A stretch of 64,000 bases of DNA from JAWLHU01 sp049324875 (GTDB lineage: Bacteria > Bacillota > Sulfobacillia > Symbiobacteriales > Symbiobacteriaceae). The notes beneath the pieces were generated by a model. It was not told the origin of the DNA and made no database searches. It was given only the letters and a program-made list of their open reading frames with translations. The stretch is taken from contig JBMONC010000048.1 of NCBI GenBank assembly GCA_049324875.1, positions 1 to 64,000 of the forward strand, in the 5' to 3' direction. Positions 1 to 8,576 of the stretch are shown piece after piece (within the stretch, counting starts at the first letter, position 1; the number at the start of each line of letters is the position of its first letter). The position numbers and the translations under genes were made by a program.

Positions 1-163
1 TGGTGGTTACACGGATAAAACAAAATACATCACAACAATGTGGGGTGGTGTCCTTTTCATTTGTGGTGCGGTGCTTCGCACCAGCACCGGAGATGAATGA
101 GGTACAAGCCCTATTATTTCCTATTCTATAAATTTATCCGTGTAATCCGTGTAATCCGTGGCG
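1..163. repeat. Right part of a dispersed palindromic repeat element (copy A)
   Basis: This is the 3' part of an element found twice more in the window (9951-10433 and 53421-53641). It holds the unit TTACACGGATAAAAC, then an ATACAT/ATGTGGGGTGGTG segment, then the hairpin GGTGCGGTGCTTCGCACC, and ends in the terminal repeat TTTATCCGTGTAATCCG...CCGTGG at about 133-162. The terminal part has a 9-base period (TCCGTGTAA). The left end lies outside the window. No protein-coding gene is credible inside it. Confidence 0.8.
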
Positions 164-190
164 AAGATAACCGCCCCATCTCCCTGCCTG

Positions 191-223
191 ACCAAAAAAC
201 CCCCTCTCCAGCCGGAGAGGGGG
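191..223 (-). terminator. Rho-independent terminator of the DUF2269 gene
   Basis: A perfect 10-bp stem (CCCCCTCTCC / GGAGAGGGGG, 200-223) with an AGCC loop is followed on the minus strand by a run of six T. It sits just after the stop codon of the gene at 233-691. Confidence 0.85.
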
Positions 224-232
224 TCGGGCGTT

Positions 233-691
233 TTACAGGGTCGGCCGGTAGATCATCAGCACGATGATCAGGACAAGCACGATCGTCATCACGAGGAAGT
301 GGGAGTCCAGCTTCTTGGTCAGCGGCGCCATCTCCTCCGCCTTGACCGGACCGGCGGCCATCGCCGCTCCGATCTGCTTGGCGGCCGGCTCCACCTGCGC
401 CCGGCCGTAGATCAGGTTCACAAAGAAGAGGATCATGGAGAGCATCAACCAGAGTTCCTTGAACATCCCCCAACCAGCGGGGTGAGCGGCCACCATGGCG
501 ATGCCGGTCACCAGCATGGCCATCGCACCATGCTTCGGGAAGTTGATCAGCCTGCCCAGGATCGGCATCAGGCTGGGGACCGACTCCGGCTTCTTCGCCA
601 TGTGACGGACCAGGATCACCGATGCGAAGTGTGGACCCATGGCCGCAATGGCGGTGAAGATATGGAGAAACCGCAGCAGCTGGTAGAGCAT
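233..691 (-). CDS. DUF2269/CopD-like small integral membrane protein
   Basis: The protein has 152 residues and about four predicted membrane helices (roughly 5-25, 50-72, 80-98 and 130-150). A histidine near the N-terminus (LRFLHIFTAIAAMG) is typical of the DUF2269/CopD-like group, whose function is mostly unknown, though some members are linked to copper or heme environments. The ATG at 691 follows a G-rich stretch that serves as a weak ribosome binding site. It stands alone, divergent from the histidine kinase, and has its own terminator. Family assignment is likely; a biochemical role cannot be read from the sequence. Confidence 0.7.
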   Translation of the reverse strand: MLYQLLRFLHIFTAIAAMGPHFASVILVRHMAKKPESVPSLMPILGRLINFPKHGAMAMLVTGIAMVAAHPAGWGMFKELWLMLSMILFFVNLIYGRAQVEPAAKQIGAAMAAGPVKAEEMAPLTKKLDSHFLVMTIVLVLIIVLMIYRPTL

Positions 692-753
692 CCCCCGAAA
701 GACCCCCTTGCATATAGTTCGAAAGCGCTACCTTCGAGTATAGAGGATCCTTC

Positions 754-780
754 GATGGCCGTCCAGCGGCCATCTTTCCG
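754..780 (+). terminator. Terminator-like hairpin in the histidine-kinase leader
   Basis: The stem GATGGCCG / CGGCCATC with a TCCAG loop is followed on the plus strand by TTTCC. It lies between the divergent DUF2269 and kinase genes, so it could be a leader attenuator or simply the end of a short upstream transcript. The short T-run makes this uncertain. Confidence 0.35.
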
Positions 781-879
781 CATCCCTGGATCCGGCCCAC
801 CGGGGAGCAGGAATATTTGTACATTCTAAATAATCTATAAGAGTAGAGACGAGTGGACCCCGTAGAGGAGGGGGTAGCG

Positions 880-3800
880 ATGTCCTCACCCATAGGCCGG
901 TTCTACACGCCCCTCAGTGTGCGCACCCGCCTGCTCTTGCTGATAGGCCTGGTGCTCCTCCCGCTGGCGGGGCTTCACCTGTGGAGCATCTACGACCGGA
1001 TGGAGTACCGCGTGGAGCAGGAGCTCCATGCCAGCGAAGAGCTGGCCAGGCTGGGCGGCACCGCCGTCAGCAGCTTCCTGGAAGCTGCGTGGGCTCACAA
1101 CCAGTTTACAGGGGCCCAGATCGCCGCCCGCCTGAGCGGGGGAGAGGCCGAGATTCGATGGCTGCTGGAGCATCGCAAGGCAGACGCCCCGCTGATCCGA
1201 ACCGTCGACTGGCTGGGAGTGGACGGCACCGTGCTCGTTAGCACCGATCCCCGCCTCGAGGGGGTGGATCTCTCCGAGCGGGAGTACGTGGAGCGGCTGA
1301 TGCACGGCCAGGAGCAGCTGGTCTCCGATCTGGTGCTCAGCCCGGACGGCCGGGAGCTCCTCTTCGTGGTGGCGAATGCGATCCTGCGGGATGGCGCCGT
1401 GGTGGGCTACATCACCACCTCTTACGACAGCGCGGACCTGGGGAGGGTCCTCCCCTTTGACCGGGCCGGGGCAGCCAGGCTGGTGATCGTGGACAGCAAG
1501 GGGATGATCGTCTACTGGTATGGCTCCGACGAGGCGGAGTTGCCGCTGGAGCGCCGGAGGATCGACAACCCGCAGGGTCCGGTGCACCGGGTGCTGGCCA
1601 CCGGCCAGCCGGCCCGCATCCGGTCCTACCTGGCCGTGATCGACGGGCAGGAGCGGATGGGCGCCGCCGTCCCCGTTCCAGGCGTCGGCTGGGTGATAGC
1701 GGCCACCAACCGTGTGGCTGAGGTGCTGGCTCCCGCTCGCCAGCAGGCGCTGATCCAGTTGACTCTTCTGGTCGGGGTCAGCCTGGGGGCGCTGGTGGCG
1801 GCGGGCGCGCTGGCGGCCCGCATCGTCAGTGCGGCACGGAGCCTGCAGGAGGCGGCCCTGGCCTACGCCGGAGGGGAGAGCGCCGCAGCCGCTGATCTGT
1901 GGGGTACGGATGAGCTCTCCGCCGCCGCCGCCATGTTCGGCCACCTGGCAGGCACGGTGAGGCGCACCCGGGCCGAGCTGAGGCGGAAGGCGGCGGAGTT
2001 GGCCCTGGTGCTGGAGGCGACCACCGATGGCTTCTTCACCATGGACCATGAAGGGCGGTTGACCTACGTCAACCGGCATGCGGCGGCGATGCTGGGCCGC
2101 TCCCGCAATGCGCTGCTGGGCCGCCGGGCCCACGAGGTCTTCCCCGAGGTGGCCGACCCGCCCTTCGGCGAGAAGGCCCGGGTCGCCCTGGCCCAGGGAA
2201 AAGCGATCTCCTTCGAGCAGCACAACCCGGCGGAGAACCGGTGGCTCGAGATCGACCTCTACCCCTTCGCCTCGGGACTGGCGGCCTTCATGCGGGAGAT
2301 CACCGCCCGCCGGGAGGCCGAGGAGGCGCTCCGGTCAGAGACCATGGCGCGCGAGCTGGAGCGGCGCCGCCTCCAGAGCGTACTGGGGCTGCTCCCCGTC
2401 GGTGTCCTCATGGTCGATGCCGCCGGTCGGCTGATCGAGGTCAACCAAGCGGCCACCCGCATCTGGGGAGGCACCCCCATGGCCCGGTCCATCGCCGAAT
2501 ACGAGCAGTACAGATCCTGGTGGCATGCCACCGGCAGCCCGGTGACCCCGGCGGAGTCGGTGCTGGCCCGGGCTCTCACCACCGGGGAGAGCCCCACCAA
2601 CGAGGAGGTCGACATTGAGACCTTTGACGGTCGGCGCCTCACGATTCTCGCCTCGGCCGTCCCCCTTCGGGATGAGTCCGGGGCGATCATCGGGGCGGTG
2701 GCGGCCCATGTGGATGTGACCGAACAGAAGCGGATGGAGGCGGATCTCCGCCGGCAGTCGATGACCCTGGAACGGCAGCGGGCGATCCTGGAGCACATTG
2801 CGGTCGGAGCTCCCCTCCCAAAGACGCTCCGGCTGATTGAGCGTCTGGTGGAGGAGGGCTGCCCCCGGAGCCGCTGCAGCGTGCTCCTCCCCATGGCAGA
2901 GAGCGCTGAAACCCCTCGTCATCCCGAAGGCGAGTCCTGCTGGGAGAGCGTTGTCAGGGGGCCCACCGGCGAGCCCATCTGCCGGGTGGTGCTTTACTGT
3001 CAGGAGGGGGTTGAGCCGGCGCCGGAGGCGCTGGCCCTGGCCCAGACCGCCGTCCACCTGGCCCGCATTGCCATCGAGAGCCGGCAGCGGGAGGCGGAGC
3101 CCGCTCAGAAGCTGGCCACCCTGGTGGCCCACGTGAGCGAGGGGGTGATCGCCGTCGATGCCGCCGGCGAGGTGATCTGGCAAAACGAGGCCGCGGCCCG
3201 GCTGCTGGGGATGGAGGGATCGCTGGCGCTCCGCTCCTTCCGGGAGCTGGCCCTGCCGGAGCCGCTGGTCGCCGCGCTGGAGGAGGCCCTCGGTGCCAAC
3301 GGCACAACGGTACTGGCCCGCCTTGAGGTGGGCGACCTCTGCCTCGAGGCGCGCGTCTCGCCGGTGCACTCCGACCTGGGCCGCTTCGGAGCCCTGGCGG
3401 TGATCAGCGACATCACGGCCCAGGAGCGGTTCCGCCGGCTTCAGGAGAGCCTGATCGCCAACGTATCCCATGAGCTGCGGGGCCCGCTGGCCTCCATGTC
3501 CGCCACGCTGGAGGCGCTGCATGACGGGGTGATCCCGGAGGAGGCCCGGGGGCGGTACATGCGGGCGCTGTTGGAGGAGATGGCCCGACTCAGGCGGCTC
3601 TCCTACGATGTGGTCGACCTGACCCGCCTGGACCTGGGCGAGCTGGAGGTGCTCTGTGAGCCGGTTCCGCTGGGCCCCCTCCTCCACCATATCGAGGACA
3701 GCTTCGCCAGCCGGTGCGCCGCCAGCGGGCTGCGGCTGATCGTCGAGCCCACCGCCGCCGTGGTGATGGGCAACGCCGACCGGATCACCCAGGTGGTGAC

Positions 3801-4113
3801 CAACCTGCTGGAGAACGCCCTCCGGTTCACCCCCGCCGGCGGGCTGATCCGGGTGCAGGCCTCTGCCGAGGAGGGGGCGGTCCGGATCACCGTGAGTGAC
3901 ACCGGTGTCGGCATCCCGCCCGAAAGCCTGCCGCTGATCTGGGACCGGTTCTACAAGGTCGACCGGGCCCGCACCTTCTCCCCCGGCACCGGAAGCGGCC
4001 TCGGCCTGGCCATCGCCAAGCAGCTGGTGGAGCTGATGGGCGGCGAGGTGCATGTGGTGTCGGAGCTCTCCCGGGGATCGACCTTCAGCTTTACCCTCCC
4101 CCTGGCCCCGTGA
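880..4113 (+). CDS. Membrane sensor histidine kinase with cache and three PAS domains
   Basis: A 1077-residue hybrid sensor. It has a first membrane helix (about 17-36), an extracellular double-cache-like region (40-280), a second helix (283-307), a HAMP-like segment, and PAS domains near 375-480, 495-620 and 750-855, with a GAF-like stretch between the last two. The phospho-acceptor His864 is in NVSHELRGPL. The ATPase domain shows the N-box NLLENALRF, DTGVGIPP and GTGSGLGLAIAK. The ATG at 880 is chosen because GAGGAGGGGG ends five bases before it; an upstream GTG at 853 has no such site. No response regulator gene is adjacent, so this is an orphan kinase. The ligand is unknown. Confidence 0.93.
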   Translation: MSSPIGRFYTPLSVRTRLLLLIGLVLLPLAGLHLWSIYDRMEYRVEQELHASEELARLGGTAVSSFLEAAWAHNQFTGAQIAARLSGGEAEIRWLLEHRKADAPLIRTVDWLGVDGTVLVSTDPRLEGVDLSEREYVERLMHGQEQLVSDLVLSPDGRELLFVVANAILRDGAVVGYITTSYDSADLGRVLPFDRAGAARLVIVDSKGMIVYWYGSDEAELPLERRRIDNPQGPVHRVLATGQPARIRSYLAVIDGQERMGAAVPVPGVGWVIAATNRVAEVLAPARQQALIQLTLLVGVSLGALVAAGALAARIVSAARSLQEAALAYAGGESAAAADLWGTDELSAAAAMFGHLAGTVRRTRAELRRKAAELALVLEATTDGFFTMDHEGRLTYVNRHAAAMLGRSRNALLGRRAHEVFPEVADPPFGEKARVALAQGKAISFEQHNPAENRWLEIDLYPFASGLAAFMREITARREAEEALRSETMARELERRRLQSVLGLLPVGVLMVDAAGRLIEVNQAATRIWGGTPMARSIAEYEQYRSWWHATGSPVTPAESVLARALTTGESPTNEEVDIETFDGRRLTILASAVPLRDESGAIIGAVAAHVDVTEQKRMEADLRRQSMTLERQRAILEHIAVGAPLPKTLRLIERLVEEGCPRSRCSVLLPMAESAETPRHPEGESCWESVVRGPTGEPICRVVLYCQEGVEPAPEALALAQTAVHLARIAIESRQREAEPAQKLATLVAHVSEGVIAVDAAGEVIWQNEAAARLLGMEGSLALRSFRELALPEPLVAALEEALGANGTTVLARLEVGDLCLEARVSPVHSDLGRFGALAVISDITAQERFRRLQESLIANVSHELRGPLASMSATLEALHDGVIPEEARGRYMRALLEEMARLRRLSYDVVDLTRLDLGELEVLCEPVPLGPLLHHIEDSFASRCAASGLRLIVEPTAAVVMGNADRITQVVTNLLENALRFTPAGGLIRVQASAEEGAVRITVSDTGVGIPPESLPLIWDRFYKVDRARTFSPGTGSGLGLAIAKQLVELMGGEVHVVSELSRGSTFSFTLPLAP

Positions 4114-4119
4114 AGCCAA

Positions 4120-4149
4120 AAGCCCGGGCTCCTGCTGGAGCTCGGGCTT
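4120..4149 (-). terminator. Terminator between convergent kinase and HTH/GDSL genes
   Basis: A stem of about 13 bp (AAGCCCGGGCTCC pairing with GGAGCTCGGGCTT, one G-T pair) is followed by a T-run on the minus strand and a weaker CTTCTT on the plus strand. It probably ends both converging transcripts. Confidence 0.75.
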
Positions 4150-4165
4150 CTTCGGTCGGACCGGG

Positions 4166-4342
4166 CTACCCCTGCGACGGCGGCCGCCACTCGGCCAGCC
4201 TCTCGTCGTCGTAGACGGAGTACTCGTTGGTGACCGGGTCGTACTCGTGGTTCAGCTTCCCCTGCTCGCAACCCCGGATGACCGCCTTCTTGCTGCAGCC
4301 CTTCCGGGCTGCCACCTCGCCGGTCTTCAGCAGCGTGACCAA
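4166..4342 (-). CDS. Small helix-turn-helix protein (excisionase/HTH_17-like)
   Basis: About 58 residues. The segment LLKTGEVAARKGCSKKAVIR resembles the MerR/excisionase winged-helix fold, followed by a short wing ending DDERLAEW. A TTG start at 4342 is preferred because AGGGAGG lies nine bases upstream; the GTG at 4351 overlaps that site. It begins 14 bases after the GDSL gene stops and shares its terminator, so the two are probably co-transcribed. It may be a small DNA-binding regulator; the target is unknown. Confidence 0.65.
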   Translation of the reverse strand: MVTLLKTGEVAARKGCSKKAVIRGCEQGKLNHEYDPVTNEYSVYDDERLAEWRPPSQG

Positions 4343-4356
4343 TCTCCGCACCCTCC

Positions 4357-5082
4357 CTACTTCTTCAGCAGCGGCTCCAGCGTCTGCAGCACCGTCTGGA
4401 CCACGATTTGATAGCCCTCGGGGGTCGGGTGGATGCCGTCGGCCAGATTCAGCTCCGGGATCCCGCCCACGTTGGCCAGCATGAAGGGAATGAAGGGCAG
4501 GCTGTACTCTTTTGCCAGGTCGACGTAGACCTGGTGGAAGGCCTGGGTATACTCAGGACCGTAGTTAGGCGGGGCGTGCATCCCCGCCAGCACCACGGTC
4601 ACCTGCTCCTGCTGCAGCCGCCGGATGATCCCGGCCAGGTTCTCCTTCAGCTGGGCGGTCGACTTGCCCTGCAGCCCGTCGTTGGCGCCCAGCTCCAGGA
4701 TCACGATCTCCGGGTTGTGCTCCAGGACCGACCCCACCCGGTTCAGCCCGCCGGCTGACAGGTCGCCGGAGATCCCGGCGTTGACCACCCGGTACCTGTA
4801 CCCCCGCTCATCCAGCTCGGCCTGGAGCTGGCTGGGGTAGTTCTGCTCTGCCGGCACGCCCAGGCCGGCGGTCAGGCTGTCGCCGAAGGCGACAATCACC
4901 GGCCAGCCGGTCCGATCGATGCTCGGATCCGGCGTCTTGACCGTCGAGGCCTTCTCCGCCTGCGCCGGGGCCGGCTGCCGGGCGGTGTTGTCTGGCTTTT
5001 GCCGCCTGCCGCAGCCAGCCGTCCCCAGCATCAGGAGTGCGGCGACCAAAAGGATGACCAGATACATGGGATGACGGCGCAT
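4357..5082 (-). CDS. GDSL-family lipoprotein esterase (TesA/arylesterase-like)
   Basis: A 241-residue secreted lipoprotein. The signal peptide ends in a lipobox (LGTAGC), then a linker leads to an SGNH hydrolase domain. All blocks are visible: FGDSLTAG (nucleophile Ser), GISGD, GAND and DGIHPTPEG (catalytic Asp/His). Members hydrolyse esters or thioesters. The ATG at 5082 follows GGGGGGAG by nine bases and gives a proper signal peptide; the long upstream open frame is rejected. It is divergent from the ABC exporter at 5177, a layout that suggests surface lipid or cell-envelope work, but the substrate is unknown. Confidence 0.9.
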   Translation of the reverse strand: MRRHPMYLVILLVAALLMLGTAGCGRRQKPDNTARQPAPAQAEKASTVKTPDPSIDRTGWPVIVAFGDSLTAGLGVPAEQNYPSQLQAELDERGYRYRVVNAGISGDLSAGGLNRVGSVLEHNPEIVILELGANDGLQGKSTAQLKENLAGIIRRLQQEQVTVVLAGMHAPPNYGPEYTQAFHQVYVDLAKEYSLPFIPFMLANVGGIPELNLADGIHPTPEGYQIVVQTVLQTLEPLLKK

Positions 5083-5176
5083 CAACCTTCGCTCCCCCCG
5101 ATCTCTTCTCCCTACCATTCTACTAGTTTTTCCGGGCCGTGGGCGGCCATCCTTACACAGGAGGACGATATCCCTC

Positions 5177-5872
5177 ATGCTGAAGCTTTCTGGTGTGTAT
5201 AAGACGCTCAAGAGCGGCGAGCGGGTGCTGGAGGTGCTCAAACCGGTCGACCTGGAGGTGCCCCGGGGCCAGGTGATGGCGGTGATGGGCCCCTCGGGCA
5301 GCGGCAAGTCGACCCTGCTGGGCCTGATCGCCGGCCTGGACAGCCCCACCGGCGGCTCCATCGCCATCGACGGCCAGGAGATCACCGGCCTCTCGGAGGA
5401 TGAGCTGGCCGTGCTCCGGGGCCGCAAGGTGGGGATCGTCTTCCAGTCCTTCAACCTGATCCCCAACCTGACCGCCGAGGAGAACGTGGCGCTGCCGCTG
5501 GAGCTGGCCGGCTTCGAGGGCGATGCCGTCCAGCGGGCCCGGGAGCTGCTGGCGGAGGTGGGGCTGGCCGAGCGGGGCCACCACTACCCGGTCCAGCTCT
5601 CGGGCGGCGAGCAGCAGCGGGTGGCCATCGCCCGGGCCTTCGCCCCGCGCCCCGCCCTCCTGCTGGCGGACGAGCCCACCGGCAACCTGGACACCGCCAC
5701 CGGCGAGCGGATCATCGAGCTGATGCTCCGGCTCAACCGGGAGCAGGGGACCACCCTGGTGCTGGTCACCCACGACCCGGACCTGGCCCGCCAGGCCGAC
5801 CGGATCGTCCACCTGCGGGACGGCAGCGTCGTCAGGGACGAGCTGGCCGCCGCCCGGGGGGCCGCCCGATGA
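5177..5872 (+). CDS. ABC transporter ATP-binding protein (LolD/MacB type)
   Basis: 231 residues. Walker A GPSGSGKST, Q-loop VFQSFNLIPNLTAEEN, signature LSGGEQQRVAIARA, Walker B LLLADEPTGNLD and the H-loop LVTHD are all intact. The LTAEEN/LSGGEQQR style is typical of the LolD-FtsE-MacB family that works with FtsX-type permeases. The ATG is preceded by AGGAGG at a slightly long distance. Its stop overlaps the start of the permease gene by four bases (ATGA), indicating translational coupling. Confidence 0.95.
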   Translation: MLKLSGVYKTLKSGERVLEVLKPVDLEVPRGQVMAVMGPSGSGKSTLLGLIAGLDSPTGGSIAIDGQEITGLSEDELAVLRGRKVGIVFQSFNLIPNLTAEENVALPLELAGFEGDAVQRARELLAEVGLAERGHHYPVQLSGGEQQRVAIARAFAPRPALLLADEPTGNLDTATGERIIELMLRLNREQGTTLVLVTHDPDLARQADRIVHLRDGSVVRDELAAARGAAR

Positions 5873-8397
5873 AGCAGCTGGCGCTCACCCTCCGGCTGGC
5901 CCTGCGGGAGCTCCGCCGGGGCCGCCGCAAGTTCGTCTTCTTCCTGCTGGGCATCGCCATCGGCGTGGCGGGGCTGGTGGGGATCCGGGGCTTTAACGTC
6001 TCGCTGCAGCAGGCGCTCCTGCGGGAGGCCCGCACCCTGATGGCCGCCGACATGCGGGTCTCCCTCAACCAGCCGGCCACCCGGGAGCAGCTGGCGTCGC
6101 TGGAGGGGCTCCGGGAGCGGGGGATCCAGTACATCTACAACATCGAGACCAACTCCATGGCGGTCAACCCGGCCAGCCGGGAGACCACCCTGGTGGAGGT
6201 GAAGGCGGTCGCCCCGGGCTACCCCTTCTACGGAACGCTGGAGGTGGAGCCGGCGGCCCGGCTGACCGACGAGACCGCCCTGGTGGGCGGCGAGCTGCTG
6301 GACCGGCTGGGGCTGCAGGTGGGCGACTCGCTCAAGATCGGCACCGCCACCTTCACCATCGCCGGGGTGATCACCAAGGAGCCCGACCGGGTGACGGCGG
6401 GGATGGGACTCGGCCCCCGGGTGATGATCACCGACCGGGGGATCCAGCGGGCCGGGCTGATCACCTTCGGCTCCCGCGCCCGCCACATCTACCTGCTGAA
6501 GCTGGCCTCCGACGCCCAGGTGGCGGAGGTGCGGGCAGAGCTGAAGGCGGCCTTCAGCGGCACCCGGGCCCGGATCTCCGACTTCCGGGAGGCCAACTCC
6601 CAGGTGAAGCGGTTCCTGGACCGGATGACCTCCTTCCTCTCCCTGGTCTCCATGGTCGCCCTGCTGGTGGGCGGCCTGGGGGTGGCCAACGCCGTCCGGG
6701 TCTTCATCCAGCAGAAGCTGGACGCCATCGCCATCATGAAGGTGGTGGGCGCCACCAACCGGCGGGTGACCGCCATCTTCCTCACCCAGATCACCATCCT
6801 CTCGGTGCTGGGCTCCGCCCTCGGGGTGGCGCTGGGCTACCTGATCCAGCTGATCATGCCCCGGGTGGTGGGGCAGCTGCTGGCGCTGAAGATCGACCTG
6901 ACCCTCTCCCCCTGGGTGGCGCTGCAGGGGCTGGTGGTGGGGCTGGCCACCGCCATCCTCTTCACCATGCTGCCCCTGACCGCCATCGCCGATGTGAAGC
7001 CCGCCCTGGTCTTCCGCCGGGAGATGGCGGAGCAGCGGGCCCGGCCCGACCGGCGGGCGCTGCTGCGCTCCGGGCTGCTGCTGCTGATCGCCGGCGCCGG
7101 CCTGGGGCTGATCGCCTCCTTCATGGCCAACAACTACACCTGGGGCTTTGGCTTCATGGGCGGCCTGATCGGCGCCGTGCTGCTCCTGTGGGGGGCCAGC
7201 GCCCTGGCGGTCCGGATCACCCGGCGCATCCGCCCGCCCCGGGCCTGGCTGGCGGTCCGGCAGGGGCTGGCCAACCTGCACCGGCCCGGCTCCCAGGCCT
7301 CGGCGGTGGTGCTGGCCCTGGGGATCGGCGTCTCGCTGGTGCTGGGGGTCTACCTGATGCAGGAGTCGCTGATGCGGGAGGTGCGGGTCACCTCGCCCGC
7401 CGGCTCGCCCAACATCTTCTTCCTCGGGCTGAAGGCGGAGGATGCCCCCGCCTTCCATGCGCTGCTGAAGGGGCACGACGGGGTGGAGGATGCCCCCGAC
7501 CCGATCCCCATCGTCCGGGGGCGGCTGGCGGGGATCGACGGCAAGCCCAAGGAGCAGCTGAACCTGGATGACGAGGGCCGGCGGATGTTCGACTGGGAGT
7601 TCAACCTGACCTTCTCCGGCCCGCTGCCCGCAAACAGCGAGCTGATCGCCGGGCAGTGGTGGAGCGAGGCCGACTACGGCAAGCCGCTGGTCAGCGTGGA
7701 GCAGGAGGCGGCCACCGGGCTGGGGCTGCAGGTCGGCTCCCAGGTGCAGATGACCCTGGAGGGCGGCCGGCCGATCACCGCCACCGTCCACTCGATCCGC
7801 CGGACCACCGACTTCCGGGCAGGGGCCAGCTTCAACTTCGTCTTTGTGCCCGAGAGCCTGCAGAACGTGCCGGTCAGCTACGTCGCCCTGGCCCGGGTCC
7901 GGCCGGAGCAGGCCGGGCCGCTGCAGCGGGCGGTGGTGGCCAACTTCCCCACGGTCACCATCATCAACCTGAACGATGTGCTGGAGACGGTGGCCGACGT
8001 GCTGGACCGGATCGGCATCGTCATCCGGTTCGTGGCGGGCTTCAGCGTGGCGGCAGGGCTGATCATCCTGGCCTCCTCCATCGCCGCCACCAAGTTCCGC
8101 CGGACCCGGGAGGCGGTGCTCTTTAAGACCCTGGGCGCCACCCGCGCCAAGGTCTGGCGGATCTTCGCCGTCGAGTACGCCGCCCTGGGGCTGGTGGCGG
8201 GCATCGTCGGCTCCCTGCTGGCGGCGGGGGCCGCCTGGTATGTGATGAACTACCTGATGGATATCCGCTACATCCCGGGCGCCCTGCCGGTGCTGGCCGG
8301 CGTGGGGGCGACGGTGGTGCTGACGGTCCTGGTGGGGGTCCTCTCCACCCTGGATGTCCTGGCGGCCAAGCCGCTGCAGGTGCTGCGGGACGAGTAG
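5869..8397 (+). CDS. FtsX/MacB-type ABC permease, two-domain form
   Basis: 842 residues with two tandem FtsX-like units. Each has an N-terminal helix (24-42; about 405-425), an external domain (MacB-PCD-like) and a three-helix FtsX core (about 250-370 and 725-835). This is the long permease form that works with one ATPase dimer, as in MacB-like or lipoprotein/peptide exporters. It overlaps the ATPase gene by four bases. The substrate cannot be inferred beyond export or mechanotransmission at the membrane. Confidence 0.92.
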   Translation: MKQLALTLRLALRELRRGRRKFVFFLLGIAIGVAGLVGIRGFNVSLQQALLREARTLMAADMRVSLNQPATREQLASLEGLRERGIQYIYNIETNSMAVNPASRETTLVEVKAVAPGYPFYGTLEVEPAARLTDETALVGGELLDRLGLQVGDSLKIGTATFTIAGVITKEPDRVTAGMGLGPRVMITDRGIQRAGLITFGSRARHIYLLKLASDAQVAEVRAELKAAFSGTRARISDFREANSQVKRFLDRMTSFLSLVSMVALLVGGLGVANAVRVFIQQKLDAIAIMKVVGATNRRVTAIFLTQITILSVLGSALGVALGYLIQLIMPRVVGQLLALKIDLTLSPWVALQGLVVGLATAILFTMLPLTAIADVKPALVFRREMAEQRARPDRRALLRSGLLLLIAGAGLGLIASFMANNYTWGFGFMGGLIGAVLLLWGASALAVRITRRIRPPRAWLAVRQGLANLHRPGSQASAVVLALGIGVSLVLGVYLMQESLMREVRVTSPAGSPNIFFLGLKAEDAPAFHALLKGHDGVEDAPDPIPIVRGRLAGIDGKPKEQLNLDDEGRRMFDWEFNLTFSGPLPANSELIAGQWWSEADYGKPLVSVEQEAATGLGLQVGSQVQMTLEGGRPITATVHSIRRTTDFRAGASFNFVFVPESLQNVPVSYVALARVRPEQAGPLQRAVVANFPTVTIINLNDVLETVADVLDRIGIVIRFVAGFSVAAGLIILASSIAATKFRRTREAVLFKTLGATRAKVWRIFAVEYAALGLVAGIVGSLLAAGAAWYVMNYLMDIRYIPGALPVLAGVGATVVLTVLVGVLSTLDVLAAKPLQVLRDE

Positions 8398-8405
8398 CGC
8401 CGCGG

Positions 8406-8433
8406 GCCCCCTCACCGGCGGCGGTGGGGGGGC
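8406..8433 (+). terminator. Hairpin downstream of the FtsX permease
   Basis: The stem GCCCCCTCACCG pairs with CGGTGGGGGGGC (one G-T pair). It follows the stop codon by eight bases. No T-run is present, so it may be an mRNA 3' end structure rather than an efficient intrinsic terminator. Confidence 0.4.
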
Positions 8434-8472
8434 ATGACGGGCCATCAATGTTTTCTAACAGAATCCTGAACA

Positions 8473-8505
8473 CTGACAAACCCTACAGGACTCCACGTAT
8501 ACAAT
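8473..8505 (+). promoter_or_regulatory. Candidate promoter of the nucleobase permease
   Basis: A CTGACA-like -35 at 8473 and TATACAAT at 8498-8505 lie 70-100 bases before the start codon. Spacing is 19 bases or more, so the match is only moderate. Confidence 0.35.
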
Positions 8506-8576
8506 CTTGAACCGTTACCGCTGGTCCTGAGCCGCGTTGCCGCGACAACACCTCACTGAAGGAGGGCTCACACCAG

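Noticed and set aside
5584..8448. Very long antisense open frame over the ABC permease
   Set aside because: It mirrors a well-supported gene, is Gln/Gly/His/Pro-rich without domains, and results from the high GC content. The same applies to frames at 2335-4119, 42142-44988, 45548-47653 and 54632-57331.
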